From the NCBI GenBank assembly GCA_026986055.1, contig JALSPH010000138.1, positions 1 through 11,442 of the forward strand: 11,442 bases of DNA, written 5' to 3'. The notes beneath the pieces were generated by a model. The model was not told where the DNA came from and ran no database searches. It saw only the letters and a program-made list of their open reading frames with translations. The stretch comes from Campylobacterales bacterium. GTDB taxonomy: Bacteria > Campylobacterota > Campylobacteria > Campylobacterales > Hydrogenimonadaceae. Every line of letters begins with the position of its first letter. Positions within the stretch are counted from its first letter, which is position 1. This document shows, piece by piece, positions 1-6,619 of this stretch. Made by a program: the position numbers and the translations under genes.

Positions 1-42
1 ACTCATAGAGAGCAGCGACGGAAAGCAGAAGTATATACGCAT
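1..42 (-). CDS. Start of an unidentified reading frame, cut by the window edge
   Basis: An ATG at 42 on the minus strand opens a frame of 14 codons that runs off the left edge (reads MRIYFCFPSLLSMS). The stretch is hydrophobic with one Arg near the start, so it could begin a signal peptide or membrane segment, but this is too short to identify. It lies 76 bases downstream of the flgH stop on the same strand. Possible ribosome binding bases (AGAGGG) are in the right arm of the hairpin at 51-66. It may be the next gene of the flgH transcript or a chance frame. Confidence 0.35.
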   Translation of the reverse strand, partial: MRIYFCFPSLLSMS

Positions 43-66
43 AAAAACAGTCCCTCTTGAAAGGGA
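43..66 (-). terminator. Hairpin plus T-run after flgH, terminator-like
   Basis: On the minus strand TCCCTT-TCAA-GAGGGA can fold into a 6-bp stem (one T-G pair) with a tetraloop. It is followed by CTG and five Ts. It lies about 50 bases past the flgH stop and just before the ATG at 42. It could end the flgH transcript, or, because AGAGGG resembles a ribosome binding site, it could control access to the next start. The stem is short, so termination would be weak. Confidence 0.4.
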
Positions 67-90
67 GGGTGATTTGGTGGGTGCGATGGC

Positions 91-96
91 TATAAT
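91..96 (-). promoter_or_regulatory. Possible -10 box for the leftmost reading frame
   Basis: The minus strand reads TATTAT, one mismatch from TATAAT, about 50 bases before the ATG at 42. The plus strand reads a perfect TATAAT at the same place, which would instead drive RNA antisense to the 3' end of flgH. I see no convincing -35 for either direction, so orientation and use are uncertain. Confidence 0.2.
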
Positions 97-118
97 ACAG
101 ACCGAAGGAAAGATTTAG

Positions 119-835
119 CTAAAACGGCCAGATAGACTCTACTATCTTCGTACCCCACCCCTGCTCTGTCGCCTCTTTTACATCACCCTGCGACTCGTAC
201 AATATTTTCGCATCGGCGATATATTTGGAGTCGATCTGGTTTGTCTGGGTTATATCTTCAGGCCTTATGACGCCGCAGACATGAAGAATCTGTTTCTGGC
301 CATCTATAAGCATGGCTCGCCTGCCGTCGATAAAATAGTTGCCGTTTTCAAGAATCTTTACGATTCGCGCCGATATAGTGGTAGTGAACTTCTCGCTTCT
401 TTGGTGCGTTCCGGAGCCTTTGAAGCTCACTGTTGAGTCGATGTTGAAACCTATGTTCGTCAGTTTGTTCGCCTGATTGGCTATATTTCCCATCAATCCC
501 CCTCCGCCGGAAGAGCTCATCACGCCGCCTCCAAGTTTGTCCGCAGTAGTTTTGGCAAGGCTCTTCGTACCGCTCGAAGATGAGAGAATGTTTTCATTAA
601 TTACTACGGTTACTATGTCGTTGACGTTCATAGCTTTTTTGTCGGAAAAGACGGGGCTGTCGCCGCGTCCAAACAGGCTTCCGGGATTGTATATGGGCCT
701 TTGTGCCTCTTTCGGGGGAAGCTGTTCTACATATTTTGGTGGCTTGAAGTCGATTTTCGCTTCCGTATTGCGGGCACTGCAGCCCCCCAACACAACTGTA
801 GCCGCCAGAAACAGAAGGATGTCCGACCTGCGCAT
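119..835 (-). CDS. flgH: Flagellar L-ring lipoprotein FlgH
   Basis: FlgH forms the L-ring of the flagellar basal body in the outer membrane, acting with the P-ring as the bushing around the rod. The 238-residue product starts with a lipoprotein signal whose lipobox is VLGGC, with Cys19 as the lipidated residue. Family landmarks follow: NPGSLF near residue 50, a Gly/Ser-rich stretch at about 102-116, GSGTHQRSEKFTTTISARIV at 140-159, GNYFIDGRR near 165-173, GVIRPEDI at 188-195 and a C-terminal GWG. Length is normal for the family. The ATG has AGAGG five bases upstream. The gene stands apart from flgI (over 9 kb away here) but has its own sigma-54 site. FlgH and FlgI are often adjacent in other phyla, so the separation is a lineage trait, not damage. 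Confidence 0.96.
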   Translation of the reverse strand: MRRSDILLFLAATVVLGGCSARNTEAKIDFKPPKYVEQLPPKEAQRPIYNPGSLFGRGDSPVFSDKKAMNVNDIVTVVINENILSSSSGTKSLAKTTADKLGGGVMSSSGGGGLMGNIANQANKLTNIGFNIDSTVSFKGSGTHQRSEKFTTTISARIVKILENGNYFIDGRRAMLIDGQKQILHVCGVIRPEDITQTNQIDSKYIADAKILYESQGDVKEATEQGWGTKIVESIWPF

Positions 836-852
836 ATCTACCTCTTTTTTGG

Positions 853-858
853 TATAAT
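853..858 (+). promoter_or_regulatory. Sigma-70 type -10 box for the GatB/YqeY gene
   Basis: A perfect TATAAT preceded by a run of Ts and GG (TTTTTTGGTATAAT) is the usual form of vegetative promoters in Campylobacterota, where the -35 is poorly conserved. Transcription would start near 865, giving a leader of about 49 bases before the ATG at 914. It overlaps the start region of the opposing flgH sigma-54 promoter. Confidence 0.6.
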
Positions 859-879
859 TGTAACTTCTTTAATAAAACC

Positions 880-895
880 AGCAAAAATCGTTCCA
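880..895 (-). promoter_or_regulatory. Sigma-54 (RpoN) promoter of flgH
   Basis: The minus strand reads TGGAACGATTTTTGCT. GG (893-894) and GC (881-882) are separated by exactly 10 bases, as required for -24/-12 elements. The GGAAC...TTGCT form is that known for Campylobacter sigma-54 flagellar promoters. The predicted start is near 869, leaving a leader of about 34 bases with AGAGG before the flgH ATG. A close match lies upstream of flgI at 11418-11436. Confidence 0.82.
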
Positions 896-913
896 TCATG
901 AAAAAGGATATAT

Positions 914-1363
914 ATGAGCAGCTTGAAAGAGAGACTTCAAAACGATCTGAAAATAGCGATGAAAGAGAAGGACAAATTCAAACGTGACGTCGTTAGATTT
1001 GTTATGAGCGCTATAAAACAGATAGAGGTAGACGAGAGAAAAGAGTTGAGCGATGCCGATATAGAAGCTATACTGGTAAAGCAGATAAAGCAGAGAAACG
1101 ACTCCATCGAGCAGTTTAGAGAGGGAGGTCGTGAAGACCTTGTTGAAAAAAATGAAAGAGAGCTTGAAATCCTTCGAAGCTACCTTCCGGAACCGATGAG
1201 CGAAGATGAGGTTAGAGGTGTACTTTCAGATATTATCGTCGAAACTGGTGCCCAAGGCATGAAAGATATGGGCAGAGTCATGGGTGAAGCGAAGAAGAGA
1301 ATCGGAAGCCGTGCAGAGGGCAAGCTTATCAACCAGATTGCAAAAGAGCTTCTTAGCGTCTAA
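914..1363 (+). CDS. GatB/YqeY domain protein
   Basis: This is a 149-residue single-domain protein of the GatB/YqeY family, related to the C-terminal tRNA-binding domain of the amidotransferase subunit GatB. Its exact role is not settled; a tRNA-linked function is inferred from the domain. Visible family landmarks are the basic N-terminal helix (SLKERLQNDLKIAMKEKDK), a RDVVR...IK core near 25-36, RNDSIEQFREGGREDLV at 61-77, RSYLPEPMSEDE at 88-99 and MGRVMGEAKKR at 119-129. Length is typical. The ATG at 914 has AAGGA five bases upstream. It has its own sigma-70 type promoter, diverges from flgH, and is followed by a likely terminator, so it appears to be a single-gene unit. Confidence 0.93.
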   Translation: MSSLKERLQNDLKIAMKEKDKFKRDVVRFVMSAIKQIEVDERKELSDADIEAILVKQIKQRNDSIEQFREGGREDLVEKNERELEILRSYLPEPMSEDEVRGVLSDIIVETGAQGMKDMGRVMGEAKKRIGSRAEGKLINQIAKELLSV

Positions 1364-1378
1364 AACAACCTCTCTTTC

Positions 1379-1397
1379 ACGCCTTCGGGCGTTCTCT
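1379..1397 (+). terminator. UUCG-tetraloop hairpin after the YqeY gene
   Basis: ACGCC-TTCG-GGCGT forms a perfect 5-bp stem capped by a C(UUCG)G loop, one of the most stable RNA tetraloops. It starts 16 bases after the stop codon and is followed by TTCTCT, a pyrimidine run with broken Ts. It is a plausible intrinsic terminator, though the T tract is weak. Confidence 0.5.
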
Positions 1398-1406
1398 CCA
1401 TAAAAC

Positions 1407-1433
1407 TTGAAATTTTCCTTAAAATCTGATAAT
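1407..1433 (+). promoter_or_regulatory. Possible promoter of the phosphoribosyltransferase gene
   Basis: TTGAAA at 1407-1412 and TGATAAT ending at 1433 (GATAAT at 1428-1433) give a -35/-10 pair with a 15-base spacer, shorter than the ideal 17. It lies between the upstream hairpin and the start at 1475, where a promoter is expected. Confidence 0.35.
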
Positions 1434-1474
1434 CTTAAATGTGAATTAAGTATTTGAGATATCAAGGAGAGATT

Positions 1475-2125
1475 ATGCTTAAAGACAGATTCGAAGCGGG
1501 TGAGATATTGGCAGACAAACTTGAAAAGCTGGGACCGTTTGAAAACCCTATTGTATTGGCTCTTCCGCGCGGAGGAGTTCCGGTAGCCTACAGAGTGGCA
1601 AAGCGGCTTAAAGCTCCGTTAGATGTAATTATCGTAAGAAAACTCGGAGCGCCCTTTAACGAGGAGTTCGCCATAGGTGCGCTAGTAGAGGGAGATCCGG
1701 AGCGGGTTGTGCTTAACGAAGAGGCACTATACAGACTTGGCATCGGTAAAGAGTATCTTGACAGCGTTGTCGAAAAAGAGCGCAAAGAGTTGCATAGAAG
1801 ACAAAAGCTCTACCGGGGTGAAGAGTCTGCACTGAGTGGACTTTCAGGCAAAAGTGTGATACTCATAGATGATGGAATCGCTACCGGATACACTATGAAA
1901 GCGGCATTGGCTGCTATAAAAGAGCAAAATCCGGCCAAGATAGTAGTCGCCGTACCGGTAGCTCCTGCCGATACACTGGCCGAAATGGAGAGGCTGGCAG
2001 ACGACGTCGTCGTTATAGAAACGCCGGAGCCTTTCTGGGCCGTGGGAGCTCACTATGAACGGTTTGACCAGACTTCGGACGAAGAGGTGATCGAACTGCT
2101 GAAACAGGCGGAAAAGAAGGAGTGA
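1475..2125 (+). CDS. Phosphoribosyltransferase-family protein
   Basis: This is a 216-residue type I phosphoribosyltransferase-fold protein. The PRPP-binding signature is clear at residues about 128-141 (VILIDDGIATGYTM): the hydrophobic strand, two acidic residues and the T-G loop. The N-terminal half carries ALPRGGVPVA (29-38), the PPi-binding region of this subfamily, and VRKLGAPFNEEFAIGA, also typical. The substrate is not evident; these proteins are annotated only by fold and some may not be nucleotide-salvage enzymes. The longest frame starts at a TTG at 1454, but the ATG at 1475 has AAGGAGA six bases upstream and is the natural start. It converges with the cytochrome gene, with 39 bases between the two stops. 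Confidence 0.88.
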   Translation: MLKDRFEAGEILADKLEKLGPFENPIVLALPRGGVPVAYRVAKRLKAPLDVIIVRKLGAPFNEEFAIGALVEGDPERVVLNEEALYRLGIGKEYLDSVVEKERKELHRRQKLYRGEESALSGLSGKSVILIDDGIATGYTMKAALAAIKEQNPAKIVVAVPVAPADTLAEMERLADDVVVIETPEPFWAVGAHYERFDQTSDEEVIELLKQAEKKE

Positions 2126-2128
2126 AGC

Positions 2129-2156
2129 CCTCTCACCAATCCAAGGTAGAAAGAGG
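2129..2156. terminator. Weak hairpin between convergent genes
   Basis: CCTCT (2129-2133) can pair with AGAGG (2152-2156), and ACC (2135-2137) with GGT (2145-2147), giving an interrupted stem between the two convergent stops. No T-run is seen on either strand. It could serve as a shared terminator, but the signal is poor. Confidence 0.25.
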
Positions 2157-2164
2157 AGCGCCTA

Positions 2165-2476
2165 TCATTTCCCCTTTTGGCGCAGTGATTGAAGGTAATC
2201 GGCAATTTTTAGAATGTCTCGGTCGCTCAACGAAGCGGCCTGCTCCGTCATCAGCTCACCCCTTCCGTAACGGCTCAGCCGCCCTATTCGATAGATCCTG
2301 AGACTCTCGACGAGGGTCTCTTTATCCATCTTTCCGATTAAAGAGGAGATTCCAAGAGCTTTCTGCATCCCTTTCTCTCCGTGGCAAGGAGCACACCGCT
2401 GCAAAAAGAGCTCCTTTCCGCTTTGAGCCGACAGACTCAGTACTGCACCCACCAACACCGTGACTATTTTTTTCAT
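2165..2476 (-). CDS. Small periplasmic c-type cytochrome
   Basis: This is a 103-residue class I c-type cytochrome that would act as a periplasmic electron carrier. Residues 1-18 form a signal peptide (MKKIVTVLVGAVLSLSAQ, likely cut near SLSA). The heme-binding CAPCH is at residues 28-32. The distal Met ligand is probably Met76 (GELMTEQ), placed before the C-terminal LSDRDILKIADYLQSL helix as in cytochrome c553-like proteins. The ATG has GGGAGGG about nine bases upstream. It is the last gene of the minus-strand operon, 56 bases after trpC, and nothing ties it to tryptophan synthesis. Its partner could be a terminal oxidase or peroxidase; neither is in the window. Confidence 0.88.
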   Translation of the reverse strand: MKKIVTVLVGAVLSLSAQSGKELFLQRCAPCHGEKGMQKALGISSLIGKMDKETLVESLRIYRIGRLSRYGRGELMTEQAASLSDRDILKIADYLQSLRQKGK

Positions 2477-2480
2477 CCTC

Positions 2481-2525
2481 TACCCTCCCGAAACAGAGAT
2501 ACTTCATTGTAACGAAGAGAGGGTA
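2481..2525 (-). promoter_or_regulatory. Inverted repeat covering the cytochrome ribosome binding site
   Basis: TACCCTC at 2481-2487 and GAGGGTA at 2519-2525 are exact 7-base complements in the trpC-cytochrome gap. On the minus-strand RNA the right-hand arm is the GGGAGGGTA ribosome binding region itself. A smaller CTTC/GAAG pair lies within the loop. Folding would hide the binding site, so it may tune translation. No T-run follows, so it is not a terminator. Confidence 0.35.
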
Positions 2526-2532
2526 AACGATG

Positions 2533-3333
2533 CTAAACTGAAAGTTGTTCTCCACCTTTGAGCCGTTTGAGTGCACCGGCGATATCCTCCTGGCGCATGA
2601 AGTGCTCTCCCACTAAAAAGGCGTCTGCTCCCACTTCATGCAGATGTTTTACCTGCTCATGCTCGTAGATGCCACTTTCGGCGACAATTATTTTGCTGTT
2701 GGGAATAAGAGGAATCAACCTTTCGCTCAAACTCATATCCATTTCAAAAGTCTCGAGGTTTCTGTGGTTTATACCTATTATATTTGCCCCTGCGAATATA
2801 GCCTTTATCAGATCTTTTTTATCGTGTATCTCCACAAGCGCTTCCATACCCAAATGCCATGTGTACTCCAAAAGCTCTTTGAGCTCTTTTCTCGTTAAGG
2901 CTTTTGCTATCAAAAGAACGAAATCCGCACCATATACAAGCGCTTCTACGAGCTGGTATTTGTCGATTATGAAATCTTTTCTAAGCAGCGGCATAGGTAC
3001 ATATCTTCTAATCTGCGTCAAATACTCTATATCGCCTTTAAAATAGTGAGGCTCGGTAAGAATCGAAAGAGCATCCGCCCCACCCTCTTCGTAAGCCTTG
3101 GCGATAACCAGAGGGTCGAAATCTTCTCGAATAACACCCTTTGAAGGGCTCGCTTTTTTGACCTCCGCTATGATTCTGTAAGGATTTTGCGGGGTCGACT
3201 TCAACACTTTATGAACATCTCTAGGCGGAAAAGGGTTGTAAGCGAGTGAGCGTCCAAGCCACTCGAGAGGAAACTCCTTTTTCCTCTTCTCAAGGTCTAC
3301 TTTAGTTCTGGCAATTATTTCATCGAGTATCAC
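2533..3333 (-). CDS. trpC: Indole-3-glycerol phosphate synthase
   Basis: TrpC closes the ring of carboxyphenylamino-deoxyribulose phosphate to give indole-3-glycerol phosphate in tryptophan synthesis. It is a cytoplasmic (beta/alpha)8 barrel. The 266-residue product keeps the catalytic landmarks: [11 protein letters not shown] (56-66, with Glu57 and Lys59), LTEPHYFKG (92-100), LLRKDF (116-121, Lys119), ALVEIH (165-170, Glu168), GINHRNL (187-193) and AESGI (218-222). The longest frame begins at a TTG at 3369. The GTG at 3333 is preferred because it gives the family N-terminus MILDEI, has AGGAG nine bases upstream, and overlaps the previous stop as GTGA, which implies translational coupling. 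It is monofunctional, not fused to TrpF, and no other trp gene is present. Confidence 0.96.
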   Translation of the reverse strand: MILDEIIARTKVDLEKRKKEFPLEWLGRSLAYNPFPPRDVHKVLKSTPQNPYRIIAEVKKASPSKGVIREDFDPLVIAKAYEEGGADALSILTEPHYFKGDIEYLTQIRRYVPMPLLRKDFIIDKYQLVEALVYGADFVLLIAKALTRKELKELLEYTWHLGMEALVEIHDKKDLIKAIFAGANIIGINHRNLETFEMDMSLSERLIPLIPNSKIIVAESGIYEHEQVKHLHEVGADAFLVGEHFMRQEDIAGALKRLKGGEQLSV

Positions 3334-4634
3334 TTCTTTTTGCTCCTGCAGTTGTTTATTTTCTCCCAATGGCCCTTTATCTCAAGATCGTCAAGACCCA
3401 TCTTATCTACAACCTTTTTCATAACTTCATATGCTTTAGTGCACTCTCCCAGCCTATAGTATCCCCATGCGAGAGAGTCCAGATAGAAAGGTGAGTCCGG
3501 AACCTTTTCAAGAGCCTTTTCTACGAGCCTCATGCCCTCTTTTACATCTATATCGTGATCTATAAGAAGATAGCCCAGATAGTTCAGATATAAAGCTTCA
3601 TCGACCCCTTTTCCTATTGCGTTTTTTAGAATCTTTTCCACTTTTTTCAAGAGTGCCGGATCGCTCTTTTTATCTGACGATTCATAAAGAAGCACTCCAT
3701 ACTCGGCCTCCCATATCGGGTCAAGAGTCTCGTCATAAAGTTTTTTGGCAAGCTTCAGAGCCTTTTTGAACTCCTTAGACTGCTTCAATACGGCAAGAAG
3801 CAGCCTCTCGTCGGCCCCCGAAGACTCCAGAATTTTTACAGCCTTCTTGTAGCGCTTTTCATATGTGTAGATCTCTGCCGCTTTTTGGGCATATTCACTC
3901 TTTCCGGTCTCCTCATATAATCTTTCGTAAACGGAAGCCAAATTGTCTAAGTCGTTTTTCTCTCTATAAATCTCGGCAAGAAAGAGACAGACCTTTTCAC
4001 TGCAACCTACCATCTTACTGTGAGTCTCCAGAAGTTTGACCGTGTTGTCTCTATCTTTCATCTTGTAGTAGAGTATCGAAGCCATTCTGATAAGCGACTC
4101 TTCGTCATGATGAATATTGTAATAGTTTTCGTAAGCTTGGTACGCCTTTTCGTTCTCTCCGTATGCTAGATATATGGAGGCGGTAACATCGACGTTTCTG
4201 ATATTGTCGGGATCGAGTTTCAAAGCTCTATTAGCCGCATTCAGAGCATCATCTTTTTTTCCAAGTTTCAGATAGGCGATTGTCAAAAGTCTGTAAAGTT
4301 CCAGATTTTTCGGGTCTGTCAGAGTAAGCCTTTTCAGCTCTTTTACAGCTTCCGTGTAGTTTTTCAAAACTATCGAAAGACGTGCGGCTTCAAGGAGATA
4401 TTCTGGGTTTGAACTCTTTTCGTAGAGCTCTTTGAAGAGTCTGTAGGCTTTTGCATACTCTCTATGCTCTTTATAGTAGAGTGCATGTATTATGTATTCG
4501 TTTTCAAGCTCGAAAGTGGTGTATTTAGCCTCCTTGTGAATACTCTTCTGCGGAGACTTTGGAGTCGTACTTTTCAATGAGCACCCGGTTAGAAGGAGTA
4601 GTAGGACAACGGTTGTTACAAGATACCTGGACAT
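3330..4634 (-). CDS. TPR-repeat lipoprotein of unknown role
   Basis: This is a 434-residue tetratricopeptide-repeat protein with a lipoprotein signal: MSRYLV, a Val/Leu-rich core, then LLTGC with Cys18 lipidated. From about residue 45 onward it is a chain of helix-turn-helix repeats. Clear units include [35 protein letters not shown] and [18 protein letters not shown], with degenerate repeats continuing to a C-terminal block near [15 protein letters not shown]. Such proteins usually act as scaffolds for complexes at the outer or inner membrane; the partner cannot be read here. Its start overlaps the upstream Cys-cluster gene by 19 bases and its stop overlaps trpC by four. From memory the same neighbours occur in Campylobacter jejuni near trpC. 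Confidence 0.88.
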   Translation of the reverse strand: MSRYLVTTVVLLLLLTGCSLKSTTPKSPQKSIHKEAKYTTFELENEYIIHALYYKEHREYAKAYRLFKELYEKSSNPEYLLEAARLSIVLKNYTEAVKELKRLTLTDPKNLELYRLLTIAYLKLGKKDDALNAANRALKLDPDNIRNVDVTASIYLAYGENEKAYQAYENYYNIHHDEESLIRMASILYYKMKDRDNTVKLLETHSKMVGCSEKVCLFLAEIYREKNDLDNLASVYERLYEETGKSEYAQKAAEIYTYEKRYKKAVKILESSGADERLLLAVLKQSKEFKKALKLAKKLYDETLDPIWEAEYGVLLYESSDKKSDPALLKKVEKILKNAIGKGVDEALYLNYLGYLLIDHDIDVKEGMRLVEKALEKVPDSPFYLDSLAWGYYRLGECTKAYEVMKKVVDKMGLDDLEIKGHWEKINNCRSKKK

Positions 4635-4996
4635 TCGTTTCTGAGTTCCTCTTCATGATCTTTGAAATAGTCCCAAAAGGGAAATGTTCTGCACTGCATC
4701 GGACGTACCGGATATATGGTGCATCTGCCTAAAAGCCGGTCGAAGAATATACAATCATACTCCCCCTTCACAACCATCTTCTCTTTCAGCGTAAATCTGT
4801 ACCCCGATTTTTCAAGATACTCATTTATAAACTCTTCACTCTTCATACCCAAAAAAGCTGCTATCTCAGGGATTTTTTGAACGGAAACCCATATCTTTCC
4901 GCTCTCTCCGGTACAACATTTTCCGCCGCACTCTTCACACGCTTTCGGGTCGAAAGCGTATCCAAAGCCCCTCTCTTCAATCAATCGATCCGACAT
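4616..4996 (-). CDS. YkgJ-type Cys-cluster (zinc/iron-chelating) protein
   Basis: This is a 126-residue protein of the YkgJ/UPF0153 family, named for a putative metal-binding cysteine cluster. It has eight cysteines: CEECGGKCC (20-28), Cys82 in YDCIFF, Cys92, Cys102 in the signature IYPVRPMQCRTFPFW (94-108) and Cys122. This pattern fits coordination of Zn or an Fe-S cluster. The biochemical function of the family is not established. The ATG at 4996 overlaps the methyltransferase gene by 16 bases, and the 3' end overlaps the TPR lipoprotein gene by 19, so it is translated as part of a compact operon. No signal peptide is seen, so it is probably cytoplasmic. Confidence 0.87.
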   Translation of the reverse strand: MSDRLIEERGFGYAFDPKACEECGGKCCTGESGKIWVSVQKIPEIAAFLGMKSEEFINEYLEKSGYRFTLKEKMVVKGEYDCIFFDRLLGRCTIYPVRPMQCRTFPFWDYFKDHEEELRNECPGIL

Positions 4997-5676
4997 TTTA
5001 TCGTATGTGTCCTTGCTTTTTTAAATATCTCTTTCGCCTCCTCTGCATACTCGTCGCCGTCAAATGGAACGAGAGGAGGAATCGTAACCGTTTTTGCTTT
5101 CGAATCCTTTCTTGCATGAACCATCACGAGCTTCGCGGCCCTTGTGATTTTAGGGTGTACGAACCGCAGGTGCTCAACGGTTAAACGGAAGCTCTGCAGA
5201 AGATTCAAAATCTCAGATACCTGCGATGCGTCGTAACAGAAGATGAAATGGCCTCTTCTGCTCAAAAGCTCTCCAACCTTTTTAAAAAATGGTTCAGGAG
5301 GCAAATGGGTATTGTAGCGACATATACTTATATGCCTATCTTCGCTCTTTATCACATTGTCATGGTAAAAGGGTGGGTTTGATACTATGAAGTCGAAACG
5401 CTCCTTTGTATCGAACTCCAAAAAGTCGCAAACCCTCACATCCGCTTCAATTCTGTTCACCTCCGCATTTTTACGAGCGTATGCCGCCATCATCTCCTGT
5501 TTTTCCACCAGAGTCGGAGTCAGTGAAAAGTCTCTTGCCAACAGAAGGGAGACGACCCCTACTCCGCTTCCGACATCCAAAACTCTACCCTTTGGAGAAA
5601 ATGAGGAGGCGAAGTCGTAAAGAAATATCGAATCGCTGTTGAAACGGTATCCGATCTCTGGCTGGTAAAATAGCAC
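4981..5676 (-). CDS. TrmN6-type tRNA1(Val) adenine-N6 methyltransferase
   Basis: This is a SAM-dependent methyltransferase of the YfiC/TrmN6 group, which methylates N6 of adenine 37 in tRNA1(Val) in Escherichia coli. The SAM-binding motif I is VLDVGSGVGVV (about 32-42). The amino-group methylating motif NPPF is at 100-103 (IVSNPPFYHD). The N-terminus YQPEIGYRFNSDSIFLYDF fits the family, which often opens with a similar line. The longest frame begins at a TTG at 5709, but that codon lies in the promoter -10 box. The GTG at 5676 gives a 231-residue product and is preferred. The activity is inferred from family membership. It is the first gene of the operon running to the cytochrome. Confidence 0.85.
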   Translation of the reverse strand: MLFYQPEIGYRFNSDSIFLYDFASSFSPKGRVLDVGSGVGVVSLLLARDFSLTPTLVEKQEMMAAYARKNAEVNRIEADVRVCDFLEFDTKERFDFIVSNPPFYHDNVIKSEDRHISICRYNTHLPPEPFFKKVGELLSRRGHFIFCYDASQVSEILNLLQSFRLTVEHLRFVHPKITRAAKLVMVHARKDSKAKTVTIPPLVPFDGDEYAEEAKEIFKKARTHTIKCRID

Positions 5677-5681
5677 TCTAA

Positions 5682-5715
5682 CCCCATTTTTTGGTAGAAT
5701 TATACCCAAAAAGGG
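5682..5715. promoter_or_regulatory. Palindromic two-way promoter between trmN6-like gene and kdsB
   Basis: The minus strand carries TATAAT at 5704-5699, preceded by TTTTTGGG, giving a start near 5692 and a 16-base leader to the GTG at 5676. The plus strand carries TAGAAT at 5695-5700, preceded by TTTTTTGG, giving a start near 5707 and a leader of about 15 bases to the kdsB ATG. The two -10 boxes overlap by two bases. The whole stretch is a near-palindrome (CCCATTTTTTGGTA...ACCCAAAAAGGG). Confidence 0.6.
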
Positions 5716-5721
5716 TTTTTG

Positions 5722-6450
5722 ATGATAATAATTCCGGCCCGCCTCGGATCTACCAGATTTCCCAAAAAAGTTCTTGTAGATATCGGAGGGCTTCCTATGG
5801 TGGTAGCTACTGCCAAAGCTGTAGAGAGTATAGACATGGTGGCGGTTGCTACAGATTCTGAAGAAGTGGCGAAAGTGTGCGACTCATACGGAATAAAATC
5901 TGTTATGACAAGCAAGGATCACACAAGCGGTACCGACCGCATAAACGAAGCTGCTACAAGACTGGGACTCGATGATAACGAGATAGTTATCAACGTCCAG
6001 GCGGATGAACCTTTCATAGAAGCAAATATCATAGAGCGTCTTAAAACGTTGGTCAAAAGAAATGTGAAAGATGAGAGCGTAATGATCTGCTCCGCCTACA
6101 AGAGTATAACGGCACAACAGGCAAAAAATCCAAATCTTGTAAAAGTCGTCACCGACGAGAGCGATTTCGCACTCTACTTTTCACGAAGTCTTATACCCTA
6201 CGACAGAGATGGGGGCTATGAAGAGTACAAAGGGCATATAGGTATCTACGGTTTTACGAAAAAGATGCTTCAACGCTTCTGCTCACTGCCTCCCTCCACT
6301 CTGGAAAAAACGGAAAAACTCGAGCAGCTACGAGCACTATCCCACGGTTTCAAGATTGCGATGTGTCAAGTAGAGACAAAGAGTTTCGGTATAGATACCC
6401 CGGAAGATTTAGAAATAGCGTTAAAACATTTGAATGCTCCGAAAAATTGA
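5722..6450 (+). CDS. kdsB: CMP-KDO synthetase (3-deoxy-manno-octulosonate cytidylyltransferase)
   Basis: KdsB activates KDO with CTP to CMP-KDO, the donor for the inner core of lipopolysaccharide; it is cytoplasmic. The 242-residue product has the nucleotide-binding N-terminus IIIPARLGSTRFPKK (2-16), ATDSEE (43-48), SGTDR (69-73) and NVQADEPF (91-98). Most relatives have NVQGDEP, so Ala94 is a mild variation. The ATG at 5722 is used instead of a TTG one codon earlier, because AAGGG lies six bases before it and it gives the usual start. The last codons and the stop lie inside the left arm of an inverted repeat (6436-6450), so the extreme C-terminus (LNAPKN) may have been set by that repeat. 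Confidence 0.95.
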   Translation: MIIIPARLGSTRFPKKVLVDIGGLPMVVATAKAVESIDMVAVATDSEEVAKVCDSYGIKSVMTSKDHTSGTDRINEAATRLGLDDNEIVINVQADEPFIEANIIERLKTLVKRNVKDESVMICSAYKSITAQQAKNPNLVKVVTDESDFALYFSRSLIPYDRDGGYEEYKGHIGIYGFTKKMLQRFCSLPPSTLEKTEKLEQLRALSHGFKIAMCQVETKSFGIDTPEDLEIALKHLNAPKN

Positions 6451-6592
6451 AAACTTTCTCAAGCAAGTGAAGTTTGTTGCTTCGCAAACACGTGAAAACT
6501 TCCTAAAAATAGCTAAGCAAGCGCAATTTTTTAGCGGAAGTTTTCCCGCTCAAACATTCAAGCTTTCGTTCGTTATCAATTTTTCGGAGCGT
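6430..6592. repeat. Nested inverted-repeat region between convergent genes
   Basis: A perfect 15-base inverted repeat (GCTCCGAAAAATTGA at 6436-6450, complement at 6578-6592) bounds a 157-base unit. Inside it GAAAACTTCC (6494-6503) pairs exactly with GGAAGTTTTC (6536-6545). Near-copies are GAAAACTTTC at 6449 and TTGAATG/CATTCAA at 6430/6555. AAGCAAG occurs at 6461 and 6515. The left arm includes the kdsB stop codon. Nothing inside looks like a protein gene. It may be a transcription stop for both strands, a small dispersed repeat, or a remnant of a mobile unit; a genome search would be needed to choose. Confidence 0.6.
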
Positions 6593-6619
6593 TATATTAG
6601 GAGGCGGAGCTGCATCCTC

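Noticed and set aside
477..901. Plus-strand reading frames opposite flgH (477-857, 701-901)
   Set aside because: They lie antisense to a clear FlgH with strong family motifs, have low-complexity Pro/Ser-rich or Cys-rich products, and lack ribosome binding sites.
1052..1062. GCCGATAT inside the YqeY gene, resembling a FliA -10
   Set aside because: It is within codons for Asp-Ala-Asp-Ile, has no suitably spaced -35, and no gene start follows it.
5060..5080. GGAACG at about 5067 as a further sigma-54 site
   Set aside because: No GC follows at the required 10-base spacing, and it lies inside the methyltransferase gene.
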